From assembly GCA_020725585.1 (NCBI GenBank), contig DYES01000005.1:1-39655 (forward strand): a stretch of DNA of 39,655 bases, given 5' to 3'. This document shows, one piece after another, positions 16,340 through 24,565 of the stretch. The position numbers were made by a program, and so were the translations under genes. The first letter of the stretch is position 1, and the number at the start of each line of letters is the position of its first letter. The notes below the pieces were generated by a model, which did not search any database, was not told where the DNA came from, and saw only the letters and a program-made list of their open reading frames with translations. The stretch is from Desulfovirgula sp. (lineage in GTDB: Bacteria > Bacillota > Desulfotomaculia > Desulfotomaculales > Nap2-2B).

Positions 16340-16658
16340 TTGTAATCAGGCTTGTTAATTTTTATTATAGCGGACTTTGTTTTAATTGAAAGGATTTTTC
16401 CCTCAGTGGTTAAATTTTATTCCCCACCGGACAAATAAGGGCGTTACAGGTAGGTGGGCCGTCCTTGAAGAAGCGCTGATTTGGCTGCATTGCCGCTTGG
16501 TTGTGGATAATAACAGTTTAACCTTCAATTCAGTAGTTTAAGATTTTTCTGATAATCTGGAATCTGGAGCGCGACGGCAGGATATTTGCCGCCGTACGGA
16601 GAATTCGTAAGCAAATGCCGATCGAGCGAGACGCAAACATGATTTGGAGGTGCAGGGG
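16340..16658 (+). promoter_or_regulatory. trxB-meaB intergenic region with putative promoter
   Basis: 319 nt without a gene. A promoter-like pair TTGTAA (16340-16345), 17 nt, TATTAT (16363-16368) lies at the 5' end. A hairpin CGGCA-ggatatt-TGCCG lies near 16574-16590. No riboswitch class was recognised. If the promoter is used, meaB has a leader of nearly 290 nt. Confidence 0.4.
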
Positions 16659-17639
16659 GTGCAGGATTTGCTGAAACGGTTTTGGGCCGGGGAACACCGA
16701 GCGCTGGCCAGGCTTATTTCTATTTTGGAAAATGAGGAGTCCGGCCGCGATGAGTTGATGCGCCAGATTTTTTCCCAAACGGGCCGGGCCTACATACTGG
16801 GTGTAACGGGATCGCCGGGTGCAGGGAAAAGTTCCCTGGTAGACCGCCTCACTTTTTTACTGCGCAGGCGTGATTTAAAAGTTGGGATTGTGGCTGTTGA
16901 CCCCACCAGCCCGTTTTCGGGGGGCGCTTTGCTGGGGGACCGGATTCGCATGCAGGAGCATGCCGTGGATCAAGGCGTTTTCATCCGCAGCATGGGCACG
17001 CGCGGGAGCCTGGGCGGGTTGGCCAATACAACAAAAGAAGTGGTTCGGGCGATGGATGCTTTCGGTTTTGACTGGGTAATTGTGGAAACGGTCGGGGTCG
17101 GCCAGGCGGAACTGGATATTATGCACGTGGCCGATTCAGTTGTGGTGGTGCTTACCCCCGGGGCAGGCGACTCCATTCAAACCATTAAAGCGGGGATTAT
17201 GGAGATTGCCGATATCTTTGCGGTCAACAAAAGCGATCTCCCCGGCGCGGATAAAGTGGCCTTAGAAGTGGAGATGATGCTGGACCTGCACACCGCCGAA
17301 ACGCCCTGGCGCCCGCCGGTGATCAAAACCTCTTCCGTCACCGGGGCCGGTGTGGAAGATTTGCTGTCCGCGGTTGAAAAGCACCGCGCCTACTTAATGG
17401 AAAAAGGCCTTTTTCAAAAACGGCGGGAAGCACGGCTGCGCTCGGAAACCTTGGAAATTTTGGATCGCCAGTGGCAGCAGCTGGTGCGCAAAGAGATGAA
17501 GCTGTCGGAGGAAGTAAATGGCCTGCTGGAAAAAGTGGCGCGCAGGAAAATTGATCCGTACACTGCCGCCTCCTCCATCCTCGACTACGTGGTGGCCAAC
17601 TCCAACCTGCGGAGCAAGAAGGAAGCCGGTGCCGGCTAA
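16659..17639 (+). CDS. meaB: MeaB/ArgK-type P-loop GTPase (cobalamin mutase chaperone)
   Basis: G3E-type GTPase of 326 residues. Members protect and load adenosylcobalamin into methylmalonyl-CoA mutase-type enzymes. Seen motifs: P-loop GSPGAGKSS (about residue 51), VDPTSPFSGGALLGDRIRM, the switch segment WVIVETVGVGQAELD, and the base-recognition FAVNKSD. C-terminal helical dimerisation arm present (MEKGLFQKRREARLR onward). The GTG at 16659 is chosen over the TTG at 16644 because the GGAGGT SD (16647-16652) would lie inside the longer form and is spaced 7 nt from the GTG. No mutase gene is adjacent, so its client lies elsewhere. A strong terminator follows. Confidence 0.9.
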   Translation: MQDLLKRFWAGEHRALARLISILENEESGRDELMRQIFSQTGRAYILGVTGSPGAGKSSLVDRLTFLLRRRDLKVGIVAVDPTSPFSGGALLGDRIRMQEHAVDQGVFIRSMGTRGSLGGLANTTKEVVRAMDAFGFDWVIVETVGVGQAELDIMHVADSVVVVLTPGAGDSIQTIKAGIMEIADIFAVNKSDLPGADKVALEVEMMLDLHTAETPWRPPVIKTSSVTGAGVEDLLSAVEKHRAYLMEKGLFQKRREARLRSETLEILDRQWQQLVRKEMKLSEEVNGLLEKVARRKIDPYTAASSILDYVVANSNLRSKKEAGAG

Positions 17640-17695
17640 CCAGCCAGCTAAGTAACGGAAAGAGCAAAGGAAAAGTAATCAAAAGTTCTTGTGGC

Positions 17696-17731
17696 GAAGC
17701 TATCCACCTTCAGCGGGTAGCTTCTTTTTTT
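17696..17731 (+). terminator. Rho-independent terminator after meaB
   Basis: Stem GAAGCTA (17696-17702) with TAGCTTC (17718-17724), possibly extended by two to three pairs inside, followed directly by seven T. Confidence 0.85.
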
Positions 17732-17823
17732 GTAACAAGATCATTGTCCAGTACATATTTTAAATCAGAAACTTTCTATGGAAAGAAAAATGTAAAAACA
17801 CACCCGAAAGGAGGAATTAAAAA

Positions 17824-17997
17824 ATGGCCGATGTGCTCGAAAAACAAGGGGAGGTTACTACGAAAGCGACAACGACGACGGAAGTTTTTGCCGGTTTATT
17901 TCTGATCCTGGTCGGACTGTTGTTGATCAGACTGTTTGGCGCTTTCTTCGCCGGCGTGCTGGTCACTCTGGTGGGCTTGTTTATCTTAGCCTTCTAA
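17824..17997 (+). CDS. Small membrane protein (57 residues)
   Basis: ATG at 17824 with a near-perfect AAAGGAGGAATT SD. A polar, threonine-rich N-terminus (KATTTTEVFAG) is followed by two hydrophobic stretches (about residues 21-36 and 39-56: LILVGLLLIRLFGAFFAG and VLVTLVGLFILAF), so a hairpin or two-pass membrane protein. A hairpin terminator follows. No family recognised; it lies ahead of the coiled-coil/protease group. Confidence 0.7.
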   Translation: MADVLEKQGEVTTKATTTTEVFAGLFLILVGLLLIRLFGAFFAGVLVTLVGLFILAF

Positions 17998-18027
17998 AAA
18001 ACGCTCGTGATGTTTACGGTCTGGGCC

Positions 18028-18057
18028 AGGGGCTACATTCTTCATGTAGCCCCTTTA
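18028..18057 (+). terminator. Hairpin terminator after the 57-residue membrane protein
   Basis: Perfect 11-bp stem AGGGGCTACAT/ATGTAGCCCCT (18028-18038 with 18044-18054), 5-nt loop, then only a short T-run, so possibly leaky. Confidence 0.6.
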
Positions 18058-18089
18058 ACTAAATTAATCGTTTAAGGGTGGGGGGAGCC

Positions 18090-18515
18090 ATGAAGGATTT
18101 AACAAATAATTCACTAGCAGAAGTTTTGCAACGCCTTCTTGAGCGTTTGGAAGCGATCCAGGCACAAACCAGCGCCAGGGTGGAAGAGGCCGCGAAAATA
18201 GCGGCCAGCCTGGATAAACTGGCCGAGGTGGCGGCCAATCTGGAGCTTCACCGGAACCAGGAAACCAGGTTAATCAATAAACTGGAAACCCTTGCTTCCC
18301 AGCTGGAAAAATTGGAGTTTGGAAGGAAGGCAAAACCGTCCCAAAGGAAATTTGAACAGTCCTTTCGCACCTTTATTGCCGGTGCAAAGACGGTGGGCCA
18401 GATTATGGAAATGGTCGCGAACAGCGTCCAGACGATGATGGATTCGATTGCTCAGGCCGTAGAAGAATTTCGCTCCTCGTCTTTAGGGAGAACTCCTCAA
18501 AAGGCTGGCAGTTAA
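18090..18515 (+). CDS. Coiled-coil protein, function unknown
   Basis: 141 residues. Residues about 5-75 are a continuous amphipathic helix with heptad leucines (LAEVLQRLLERLEAIQAQTS and RLINKLETLASQLEKL). A basic linker (GRKAKPSQRK) leads to a second, less charged helix (FRTFIAGAKTVGQIMEMVAN) that could bind a membrane or partner surface. No signal peptide. The ATG at 18090 has a GGGGGGAG SD. The stop touches the protease frame, so the two are probably coupled. Family not recognised. Confidence 0.65.
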   Translation: MKDLTNNSLAEVLQRLLERLEAIQAQTSARVEEAAKIAASLDKLAEVAANLELHRNQETRLINKLETLASQLEKLEFGRKAKPSQRKFEQSFRTFIAGAKTVGQIMEMVANSVQTMMDSIAQAVEEFRSSSLGRTPQKAGS

Positions 18516-18550
18516 TGATGCCGATTCGTGGCGAACCAAGGGGTGTCCTC

Positions 18551-19684
18551 ATGATCCTGCGCAAGAAGATTATAAAATCTCCAAAGACCCATCAAAAAAT
18601 TATCGTTTTTAAGGAACCGGCGATTGAACGAGGTGAGCTGTCTTCCCGGTACAAAACCTTGTTATTGCAAAACGGGGCTTCCCGGGTTGAGCCTCTTCCC
18701 CTGATCAACGGCGCACTTTGTTTTTTCGAGCAGTCCGCTCATTTGCAAAAAGTGGCCGAGCTGGAAGAATTGCTTTCGATGGAAGATAACCTGAAGGTTA
18801 AGCTCCGCCCGGTTTTTAAAAGATCGAAAAGCTCCCTGGTTTTTGACGGGCAGCTTATTCCCTGGGGGGTCCAGCGCATTGGAGCAAGAGAAGCCTGGCC
18901 TGCTTCCCGGGGGGAAGGGGTAAAAGTAGGAGTTTTAGATACTGGTATGGAAATCGCCCACCCTGATTTAAAGGATAATTTTAAGGGCGGAGTAAATTTG
19001 CTTGCACCAAAGAGTTTGCCGCTGGACGATAACGGTCACGGAACTCACGTCGCCGGGATCATCGCTGCCGTTGATAACAATTTTGGCGTGACGGGAGCAT
19101 CTCCCGGAGCCCATCTTTACGCGGTGAAAATTTTGAACTCCTGCGGCTATGGATATTTTTCCGACGTCATCCGCGGGCTGGACTGGTGTGTGCGAAATGG
19201 GATAGAAATTATCAACCTTAGTTTTGGCTCCGATCAGCCCAGCCCGGCTCTCCACCAGGCCATTAAAAGGGTCGTCGCCGCCGGAAAAATTGTAGTTGCC
19301 GCGGCGGGCAACGACGGCACTTACCAGTCCGTAGATTATCCTGCCGCTTATCCGGAAGTGATTGCCGTGGGGGCCATTGACGAATTTGACCGGATCGCTT
19401 TTTTTACCAGCCGGGGTCCGGAGCTAAACCTGGTAGCGCCCGGCGCCAATATTTTTTCCACTGCCCTGAAAGGGTTTTTCAGAAGCATGAGCGGCACTTC
19501 CATGGCTGCCGCGTACGTAACGGGAGCAGTCGCCGTGATCAAGCGCCTCTTCAGGCAGGCGCGCCACGAGCAGATTTTAAAAATGCTGCAGGCGTCTGCG
19601 GAAAAATTGCCTTTGTACGGCGATGACGAGCAGGGCGCCGGGGTGGTCAGGGTGGATAAGGCAGTTGCCTTTGAAAAAAGTTAG
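18551..19684 (+). CDS. Subtilisin-like serine protease (S8), no signal peptide
   Basis: A 377-residue S8 protease. An N-terminal I9-like inhibitor propeptide (about the first 95 residues, starting KKIIKSPKTHQKIIVFKE) is followed by the catalytic domain. The triad is complete: Asp in GVLDTGMEIAHPDL, His in DDNGHGTHVAGI, Ser in MSGTSMAAAY, with the oxyanion Asn in AAAGNDG. No signal peptide or membrane segment is visible with either start. The ATG at 18551 has AAGGGG 7 nt upstream. An alternative ATG at 18515 overlaps the stop of the preceding gene. A propeptide without an export signal is unusual, so it may act inside the cell or leave by another route. A terminator follows. Confidence 0.88.
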   Translation: MILRKKIIKSPKTHQKIIVFKEPAIERGELSSRYKTLLLQNGASRVEPLPLINGALCFFEQSAHLQKVAELEELLSMEDNLKVKLRPVFKRSKSSLVFDGQLIPWGVQRIGAREAWPASRGEGVKVGVLDTGMEIAHPDLKDNFKGGVNLLAPKSLPLDDNGHGTHVAGIIAAVDNNFGVTGASPGAHLYAVKILNSCGYGYFSDVIRGLDWCVRNGIEIINLSFGSDQPSPALHQAIKRVVAAGKIVVAAAGNDGTYQSVDYPAAYPEVIAVGAIDEFDRIAFFTSRGPELNLVAPGANIFSTALKGFFRSMSGTSMAAAYVTGAVAVIKRLFRQARHEQILKMLQASAEKLPLYGDDEQGAGVVRVDKAVAFEKS

Positions 19685-19712
19685 CCTTCTTTAAGGAATT
19701 ATTTTTCAAAAC

Positions 19713-19754
19713 AAACACCCCGGCCTTTTATGTCGTATTAGCCGGGGTGTTTTT
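19713..19754. terminator. Bidirectional terminator between convergent genes
   Basis: Perfect 12-bp inverted repeat (AAACACCCCGGC at 19713-19724 with GCCGGGGTGTTT at 19741-19752) and T-rich flanks on both strands. It serves the protease gene and the gene at 19766-20002. Confidence 0.85.
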
Positions 19755-19765
19755 GTATTTTTCGT

Positions 19766-20002
19766 TTATTTCTTTTGCCCCTGCATGGCCTGCAGGATCG
19801 ACTGCAGGACCTGGTCAAAAAGTGCTGCGTCTTCTGGTTTCATTGATTGGCGCAGGGCGCCCAGGGTATTGTTGAGGAACCCCATGACCGTACGCGGGTC
19901 CATTACGGCGGCCAGTTGCGCCAGGGCGTCGGGGTTGATGTTTTGCAGCAAGTTGCGTACCGGTTCCGGCAAATTTTCCAGATCGAGTCCGGGTAAGGGC
20001 AT
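19766..20002 (-). CDS. Hypothetical small helical protein
   Basis: 78 residues, acidic to neutral, helical, without cysteine or membrane segment. It contains INPDALAQLAAVMDPRTVMG and ends QAMQGQKK. GGAGGAGG SD about 12 nt upstream of the ATG at 20002. It is the only minus-strand gene between 14.6 and 24 kb, set between two coiled-coil genes on the plus strand. No family recognised. Confidence 0.6.
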   Translation of the reverse strand: MPLPGLDLENLPEPVRNLLQNINPDALAQLAAVMDPRTVMGFLNNTLGALRQSMKPEDAALFDQVLQSILQAMQGQKK

Positions 20003-20141
20003 TATTTAAAATCGCCTCCTCCAATTTTTCATCTATGATCAGCGTATGTCGGTATCGCTTCTTTTGCTCCAAAAAGATAAGGCATACTTATCCGGTTCGC
20101 ACATAAATAATACTAAAATTAACTTGGAAGGAAGGTGACTT

Positions 20142-20681
20142 ATGGAAGTTCAGGAGTGGCTGGACGCGCTGGAAGAAAAAATAAAGGAGCTGGACGTACC
20201 CGCCCAAGAAGAGATCGAACAAATAGAAAAAACGATCGCTTCTCTGGAGAAGCTGGAAGAGATGCTTTCCCAAATTGAGTCCGTTTTAAAGCGCAAATCC
20301 GCCTTAAATGAAAAAATGGAGCGCCTAATCGCCCGGATCAATCGCCTGACGCAGCCGGAAGAAGAGAAACGGGTGGCAAAGAAAGCGCCTCCCCCGGTGC
20401 TGGAAGACACTTTGATGAAAATTGCCGGCCGCGCGAAACTGGCTTCCCGCGCGCTGGACGCCCTGGCCACCAACTTGCAGTTGTCTTTAGAATCCGCGGG
20501 AAGGTTGCGCGCAAAAGATATCCAGGAGGAAGGTGAAAAAGACCCGGGAGATAAGCGGGAGGACAAGCGGGACTCTAAAGAGCAGATTGACTTGCAGGCC
20601 ATTTTGCAGCCTCTTGGCACCCTCGTTCAAAACATAGTGGAAGAAAAATTAAAAAGGATCCAACAGGGCACAAAAACATAA
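20142..20681 (+). CDS. Coiled-coil protein, function unknown
   Basis: 179 residues. Residues about 1-68 form a long heptad helix (EEKIKELDVPAQEEIEQIEK and LEKLEEMLSQIESVLKRK). A proline-containing linker (KKAPPPVLED) leads to a second helical part (85-120), then a highly charged spacer (GEKDPGDKREDKRDSKE) and a C-terminal helix. GGAAGGAAGGTG SD before the ATG at 20142. Divergent from the gene at 19766. The layout of two helical blocks with a linker is like that of the protein at 18090, but the sequences are not clearly homologous. Confidence 0.65.
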   Translation: MEVQEWLDALEEKIKELDVPAQEEIEQIEKTIASLEKLEEMLSQIESVLKRKSALNEKMERLIARINRLTQPEEEKRVAKKAPPPVLEDTLMKIAGRAKLASRALDALATNLQLSLESAGRLRAKDIQEEGEKDPGDKREDKRDSKEQIDLQAILQPLGTLVQNIVEEKLKRIQQGTKT

Positions 20682-20772
20682 AACAGTTGTCGCTTGGAAG
20701 GATTTGTCGTGCCGCCGGCGAAAAATGAATGCAGGTTTATTTTACCCCTTTGCCGTGTGACGAGGTGCCGGA

Positions 20773-23577
20773 ATGTTAAACGCCTTTGTGGTCTGCGATT
20801 TGGAAACGACGGGACTATCTCCCCGGCAGCACGAGATAATTGAACTCGGCCTGGTGCGGGTAGAGGACGGCCAGGTCAAGGAAACTTTTCATAGCCTGGT
20901 CCGCCCCAAAGAAAAGCTGCCGGTTGGTATTCGCCGCCTCACCGGGCTTGCTGACGACCAGTTAAAAGAAAGTCCTGAACTCGGCGAAGTTTTGCCCCGG
21001 GTTTTGGATTTTTTGCGCAATTACCCGCTGGTCGGCCACAACGTTGGTTTTGATAAGGATTTTTTGGAAGCGGCGGCGGGCAGGCTGAAAAACCCCGTCT
21101 ACGATACTCTTGAGCTGGCCCGGATCGTTTTCCCTTTTTCGCCGGGGTATCGCTTAGGGGATTTGTGCCGCTTTCTGGGTATCGAGAATAAAAAGGAGCA
21201 CCGTGCTTTATCCGATGCCCTGGCTACGGCGGCGCTCTACCACGAGTTGTTGACCGCTTTGCGCGGGCTTGACGCGCAAATTTTATTGTACCTGCAGGCT
21301 TTTTTGCAAAGGGCGGCTTCGCCCTGGGCCGGCCCGTTGTCTGCGCTGATCCAGCAGGTGGCCCGCGATGCGGTGGATACAAAAATTGCCGGCCCCCTGT
21401 TTTTTAGCCCACCGGAGCAAGACTTTCGCGAAGAACCGGTGGGCGCAAAAGAAAAAAAACTTTCCGTAAGTGCCGGTGATCTCCCGTCCCTGCTTGCTCC
21501 AGGGGGGCTTTTAGCCGCCCGGTTGGAAAATTATGAGTACAGGCCGCAGCAAATAGAAATGGTGAAGGCGGTTTTACAGGCACTGGGCGAGAAAAAACAT
21601 CTCTTAATGGAAGCCGGGACGGGTACGGGAAAATCCATGGCTTATCTTATCCCTGCCATTTATCACGCTCTGATCAACGGCGAGCGAGTGGTGGTGGCCA
21701 CTTATACAATTAATCTACAGGGGCAGTTGTGGCAGAAGGATGTTCCGGAAATAATTGGGGCCCTGGAGTGGTTGTGCCGGGCGGTATTAATCAAAGGGCG
21801 GCAAAATTATCTTTGTCTGCGGCGCTGGCTGAATACCTTGACAGCCGGCAACTGGTCCGCCGAAGAGGCGGCCTTCTGGGCCCGACTGCTGGTCTGGGCG
21901 GTAAAAACAAAAACCGGGGATAGGGCGGAGCTTAATCTTAATCTGCGGGAGCAGGAGTTATGGCTTATGGTCTGTGCGGATAGCGAGGGTTGCCTGGGGG
22001 CGCATTGCCAGTGGCAAAAAAAGGCCTGTTATGTGACCAGGGCGCGCAAAGCGGCGGAAGCGGCTAATCTGATCATTACCAACCATTCGCTGCTCTTTTC
22101 TGATTTGCGCGCTGAAAACAGGCTTCTGCCCGCTTACGGACCTTTGATCATCGATGAAGCCCACCATTTGGAGGACGTGGCCACGGATCAGCTCGGCGCA
22201 CAGGTCACCTGGTCACAGTTTAAACGCTGGCTGGGTGCGGTGGGCAGGCTGCTTTCCCGCTTGGCGGGAATAATTCCTCCTCCTGCTGGCGATTTATCTT
22301 CCTGGCGGGACATCTTAAATAAAGCCCAGGAGGAGCGGCAAAAAGCGGCCGAGGGAGCGGACCTTTTCTTTAAAGTGTTGTTTAACCTGGTTGTGGCCCG
22401 CTGTGGCGCCCCGGGGGGACAGGAAACGGGGCGCTGGACATTGCGCCTGCCAAAAGAAGGAAACGAGAACTTCCTTTTGGAAACGGAGTATGCCAATTTA
22501 TCGTTCTTGTGCGCTTCTCTTCTGGATCAGCTGCAAAAGATAGTGAATATGCTGGAAGAATGGTTTTCTGTGGAGGTGGGGTGGAAGAGTTACTACGGTG
22601 AGGCACTGGGGCAGTTCACTGCCGGCAAGGATTTGGTAGCCCGTTTTAATTTTATTCTGAGCAGAAAAGAGGAAAATTACGTTTACTGGAGCGAAGCTTC
22701 CTTAACGGAAGGCTCGGCAAGTTTAAGCCTATGCGCGGCGCCCATTTATGTGGGCGGAATTATCTACGAACACCTTTTGGAGCCAAAAGAAACAGTTATT
22801 TTGACCTCCGCCACTTTGTCCGTAGAAGGCGACTTTGCGCATTTTATGGAGCGGGTGGGCCTTGATTTACTCCCTGCCGAAAGGCTAATCAGAGTGATGG
22901 TGGACTCCCCGTTCAGGTATGACGATCAGTCGTTGTTATGTGTGGTTAAGGATGTTCCCCTTCAGGGAGAGGTGCCGGACGAGGAATATTTTGGGGCTTT
23001 GGTGGCTGTGATAGCCTACTTAATCCAGGTCGTGCAGGGGAAAACGCTGGTTCTTTTTACTTCCCACCGCGCCCTGCAGGAAACTTACCATCGCTTGAAA
23101 AGTTTTTGCGAAGAAACAGATATTTACCTGCTGGGTCACAACATTAACGGGAACCGGTTCCGCTTAATTGAGGAGTTCCGCACGCATGAACGGTCGGTAT
23201 TGCTGGGCGCCGCCAGCTTTTGGGAAGGGGTCGATATCCCTGGCGAAGCGCTCTCTTGCGTCGTAATCGTCAAGCTGCCTTTTGGAGTTCCCAGCATACC
23301 GGTAGTTGAGGCCCGTCTGGAAGATTTGGCCCGCCGGGGCAAGGACGGCTTCCGTCATTTCAGTCTGCCTCAGGCTGTGCTCCGCTTTAAGCAAGGGTTC
23401 GGGCGGCTTATCCGCACCATGCGGGATCGCGGCGTAGTGGTGGTGCTCGATCATCGCATAATCAGTAGACGTTATGGAAGGCAATTTTTAAACTCGTTGC
23501 CTCTGAAGAGTCACGTTCGCGGCGACATCTATGCCGTCAGCCGGTGCGTGGCCAGGTGGTTGCAAAAAGAGCATTGA
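20773..23577 (+). CDS. dinG: DnaQ exonuclease-DinG helicase fusion
   Basis: 934 residues. Residues 1-165 are a DEDDh 3'-5' exonuclease domain: VCDLETTGLSP (Asp9, Glu11), GHNVGFDKDF, EHRALSDALATAALY. From about 250 it is an XPD/DinG-type superfamily 2 helicase: P-loop AGTGTGKS (281-288), DEAH (461-464), and a probable Fe-S cluster of Cys348, Cys407, Cys412 and Cys419 (Cys401 nearby). The C-terminal half has GAASFWEGVDIPGE and QGFGRLIRTMRDRG. The fusion is the usual form in Firmicutes. It is expected to unwind DNA in repair and to resolve replication conflicts (family knowledge). The start at 20773 follows a GAGGTG SD. It lies 91 nt after the coiled-coil gene. Confidence 0.93.
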   Translation: MLNAFVVCDLETTGLSPRQHEIIELGLVRVEDGQVKETFHSLVRPKEKLPVGIRRLTGLADDQLKESPELGEVLPRVLDFLRNYPLVGHNVGFDKDFLEAAAGRLKNPVYDTLELARIVFPFSPGYRLGDLCRFLGIENKKEHRALSDALATAALYHELLTALRGLDAQILLYLQAFLQRAASPWAGPLSALIQQVARDAVDTKIAGPLFFSPPEQDFREEPVGAKEKKLSVSAGDLPSLLAPGGLLAARLENYEYRPQQIEMVKAVLQALGEKKHLLMEAGTGTGKSMAYLIPAIYHALINGERVVVATYTINLQGQLWQKDVPEIIGALEWLCRAVLIKGRQNYLCLRRWLNTLTAGNWSAEEAAFWARLLVWAVKTKTGDRAELNLNLREQELWLMVCADSEGCLGAHCQWQKKACYVTRARKAAEAANLIITNHSLLFSDLRAENRLLPAYGPLIIDEAHHLEDVATDQLGAQVTWSQFKRWLGAVGRLLSRLAGIIPPPAGDLSSWRDILNKAQEERQKAAEGADLFFKVLFNLVVARCGAPGGQETGRWTLRLPKEGNENFLLETEYANLSFLCASLLDQLQKIVNMLEEWFSVEVGWKSYYGEALGQFTAGKDLVARFNFILSRKEENYVYWSEASLTEGSASLSLCAAPIYVGGIIYEHLLEPKETVILTSATLSVEGDFAHFMERVGLDLLPAERLIRVMVDSPFRYDDQSLLCVVKDVPLQGEVPDEEYFGALVAVIAYLIQVVQGKTLVLFTSHRALQETYHRLKSFCEETDIYLLGHNINGNRFRLIEEFRTHERSVLLGAASFWEGVDIPGEALSCVVIVKLPFGVPSIPVVEARLEDLARRGKDGFRHFSLPQAVLRFKQGFGRLIRTMRDRGVVVVLDHRIISRRYGRQFLNSLPLKSHVRGDIYAVSRCVARWLQKEH

Positions 23578-23657
23578 AAAATAAAAAGACGGATGGTCAC
23601 CTTTTTCGTTGCGCACCAATAAGATAATACAAATAACCAGGCAAAGGGGTGAAAAAC

Positions 23658-23726
23658 TTGCGCGTTTATTTTATAAAGCTGCCTTCCTTCGTGCGGGCAA
23701 TTCTTTTGAGGTTTTTCCATCGGTAA
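23658..23726 (+). CDS. spoVM: SpoVM-like spore coat anchoring peptide (22 residues)
   Basis: TTG start at 23658 with an AAAGGGGTG SD 8 nt upstream. The 22-residue product begins MRVYFIKLPSF and goes on to VRAILLRFFHR. Bacillus SpoVM (26 residues) starts MKFYTIKLPKF and has VRAML in the second half. The Tyr4, Ile6-Lys7-Leu8-Pro9, Phe11 and RA-hydrophobic pattern all match, with a gap of about three residues after Phe11. SpoVM is an amphipathic peptide that sits on the curved outer forespore membrane and recruits SpoIVA (known). A weak sigma-E-like -10 (AATACAAAT, 23626-23634) lies upstream; this is suggestive only. It is short enough to be missed by gene callers. Confidence 0.7.
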   Translation: MRVYFIKLPSFVRAILLRFFHR

Positions 23727-23784
23727 AGGAACACCAGAGCGCTTGTTTCTTGCTTTTTGGTGCAAATAGGAACGCTTTGCTTTA

Positions 23785-23918
23785 TTAAGGTAGCCCTATC
23801 CGGACTTAGCCCCCGCCCAAGGGTTTGCTTCTTTAAGGAAAGTAATCTTTAGGCAAGCTCTTCATTTGCTTGCCATTTGACAGTTATTCCAGGGCGGAAG
23901 CCGGACCGGCTACCTTAA
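23785..23918. ncRNA. Structured RNA or palindromic element, 6S-like layout
   Basis: An 11-bp perfect closing stem (TTAAGGTAGCC 23785-23795 with 23908-23918), then CCGG/CCGG (23800-23803 with 23901-23904) and CCGCCC/GGGCGG (23813-23818 with 23892-23897). Next comes a large internal bubble (about 33 nt left, 17 nt right) and a 7-bp apical hairpin GGCAAGC/GCTTGCC (23852-23858 with 23868-23874). A long broken stem with a central bubble is how 6S RNA is built, but the length (134 nt) is short, and the strand and promoter are not clear. It may instead be a palindromic repeat. The flanks 23727-23784 and 23919-24019 hold no gene. Confidence 0.4.
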
Positions 23919-24019
23919 ATATTGTTTTAATAGCGGCGAAGCCTGGGGTTGCTCTTTATTTGATGGCCACATAAGATATGATCGAAAGATAACCGAGCGA
24001 TTCACAAAAGGAGCGGTCA

Positions 24020-24115
24020 ATGATGGCCAGGCGAGTGCCGATCAGTCTGTATTTAGGTTTGATTTTACTGGGCGCAGGCGGTATAACCTTGCTTTTTTTG
24101 TTGTTCCTGTCCTGA
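24020..24115 (+). CDS. Very small membrane peptide (31 residues)
   Basis: Double ATG at 24020 and 24023 after an AAAAGGAG SD. The product has a basic start (MARRVPISLYLG) and one hydrophobic helix (LILLGAGGITLLFLLFLS). Its stop abuts the stop of the convergent gene at 24116, the same arrangement as at 13106/13107. TATGAT near 23976 could be a -10. No family recognised; too short to be certain. Confidence 0.5.
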   Translation: MMARRVPISLYLGLILLGAGGITLLFLLFLS

Positions 24116-24514
24116 TCAGGGTGCCGCGGCGACACCCAGAACGCCGCCAACTGCCCCGGCCGCAAGAGCCAGCCAAAGTTTTGAAAGCAACGGACCAGAC
24201 CAGGACGCAACCGGCCAAATGGTTACTCCCAGGCCCCAGACCAGGAAAAAGAAAAGGCAGCCTACGGCCAGGCCGTAATATAATCCTTTACCGCCGGCCC
24301 GACCCGCGGCTACTGCTGCCCCAGTGAGCGCGCTAAAGAAATATACGCCTCTCGTCAACCAGGGGAGAGTTTCCTCGGATAGGGAAGTAAAGTAATAAAT
24401 CACTCCCGTGAAAAAATTCCCCAGGAAATAAAAGAGCACGCCGTATGCTGTGCCGGTGAGTACGAGAAACAGGTTAAAAGAATGCTTCCTGTCTATTTTT
24501 TCATTTTTAAACAT
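24116..24514 (-). CDS. TIGR04086 family membrane protein (YrzE-like)
   Basis: 132 residues with four predicted membrane helices (about 14-36, 50-70, 77-97 and 110-130) and short charged ends. Length, topology and glycine-rich helices (SALTGAAVAAGRAGGKGLYYG) fit the TIGR04086/YrzE group of Firmicute membrane proteins of unknown function. GGAGGTG SD 8 nt before the ATG at 24514. Single gene between two plus-strand genes. Confidence 0.7.
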   Translation of the reverse strand: MFKNEKIDRKHSFNLFLVLTGTAYGVLFYFLGNFFTGVIYYFTSLSEETLPWLTRGVYFFSALTGAAVAAGRAGGKGLYYGLAVGCLFFFLVWGLGVTIWPVASWSGPLLSKLWLALAAGAVGGVLGVAAAP

Positions 24515-24565
24515 TTTTTGTCCACCTCCGGTCTGATAAAATTTATGAATTGAAAGGTGGATTAT

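Noticed and set aside
16439-16530. Searched for a cobalamin riboswitch before meaB because of its link to B12 enzymes
   Set aside because: No B12 box or the usual conserved core was found in the 320 nt upstream.
23785-23918. Reading the structured element as SRP RNA or a tmRNA fragment
   Set aside because: The GGAA tetraloop and asymmetric loop of SRP RNA are missing, and there is no tRNA-like or tag part.
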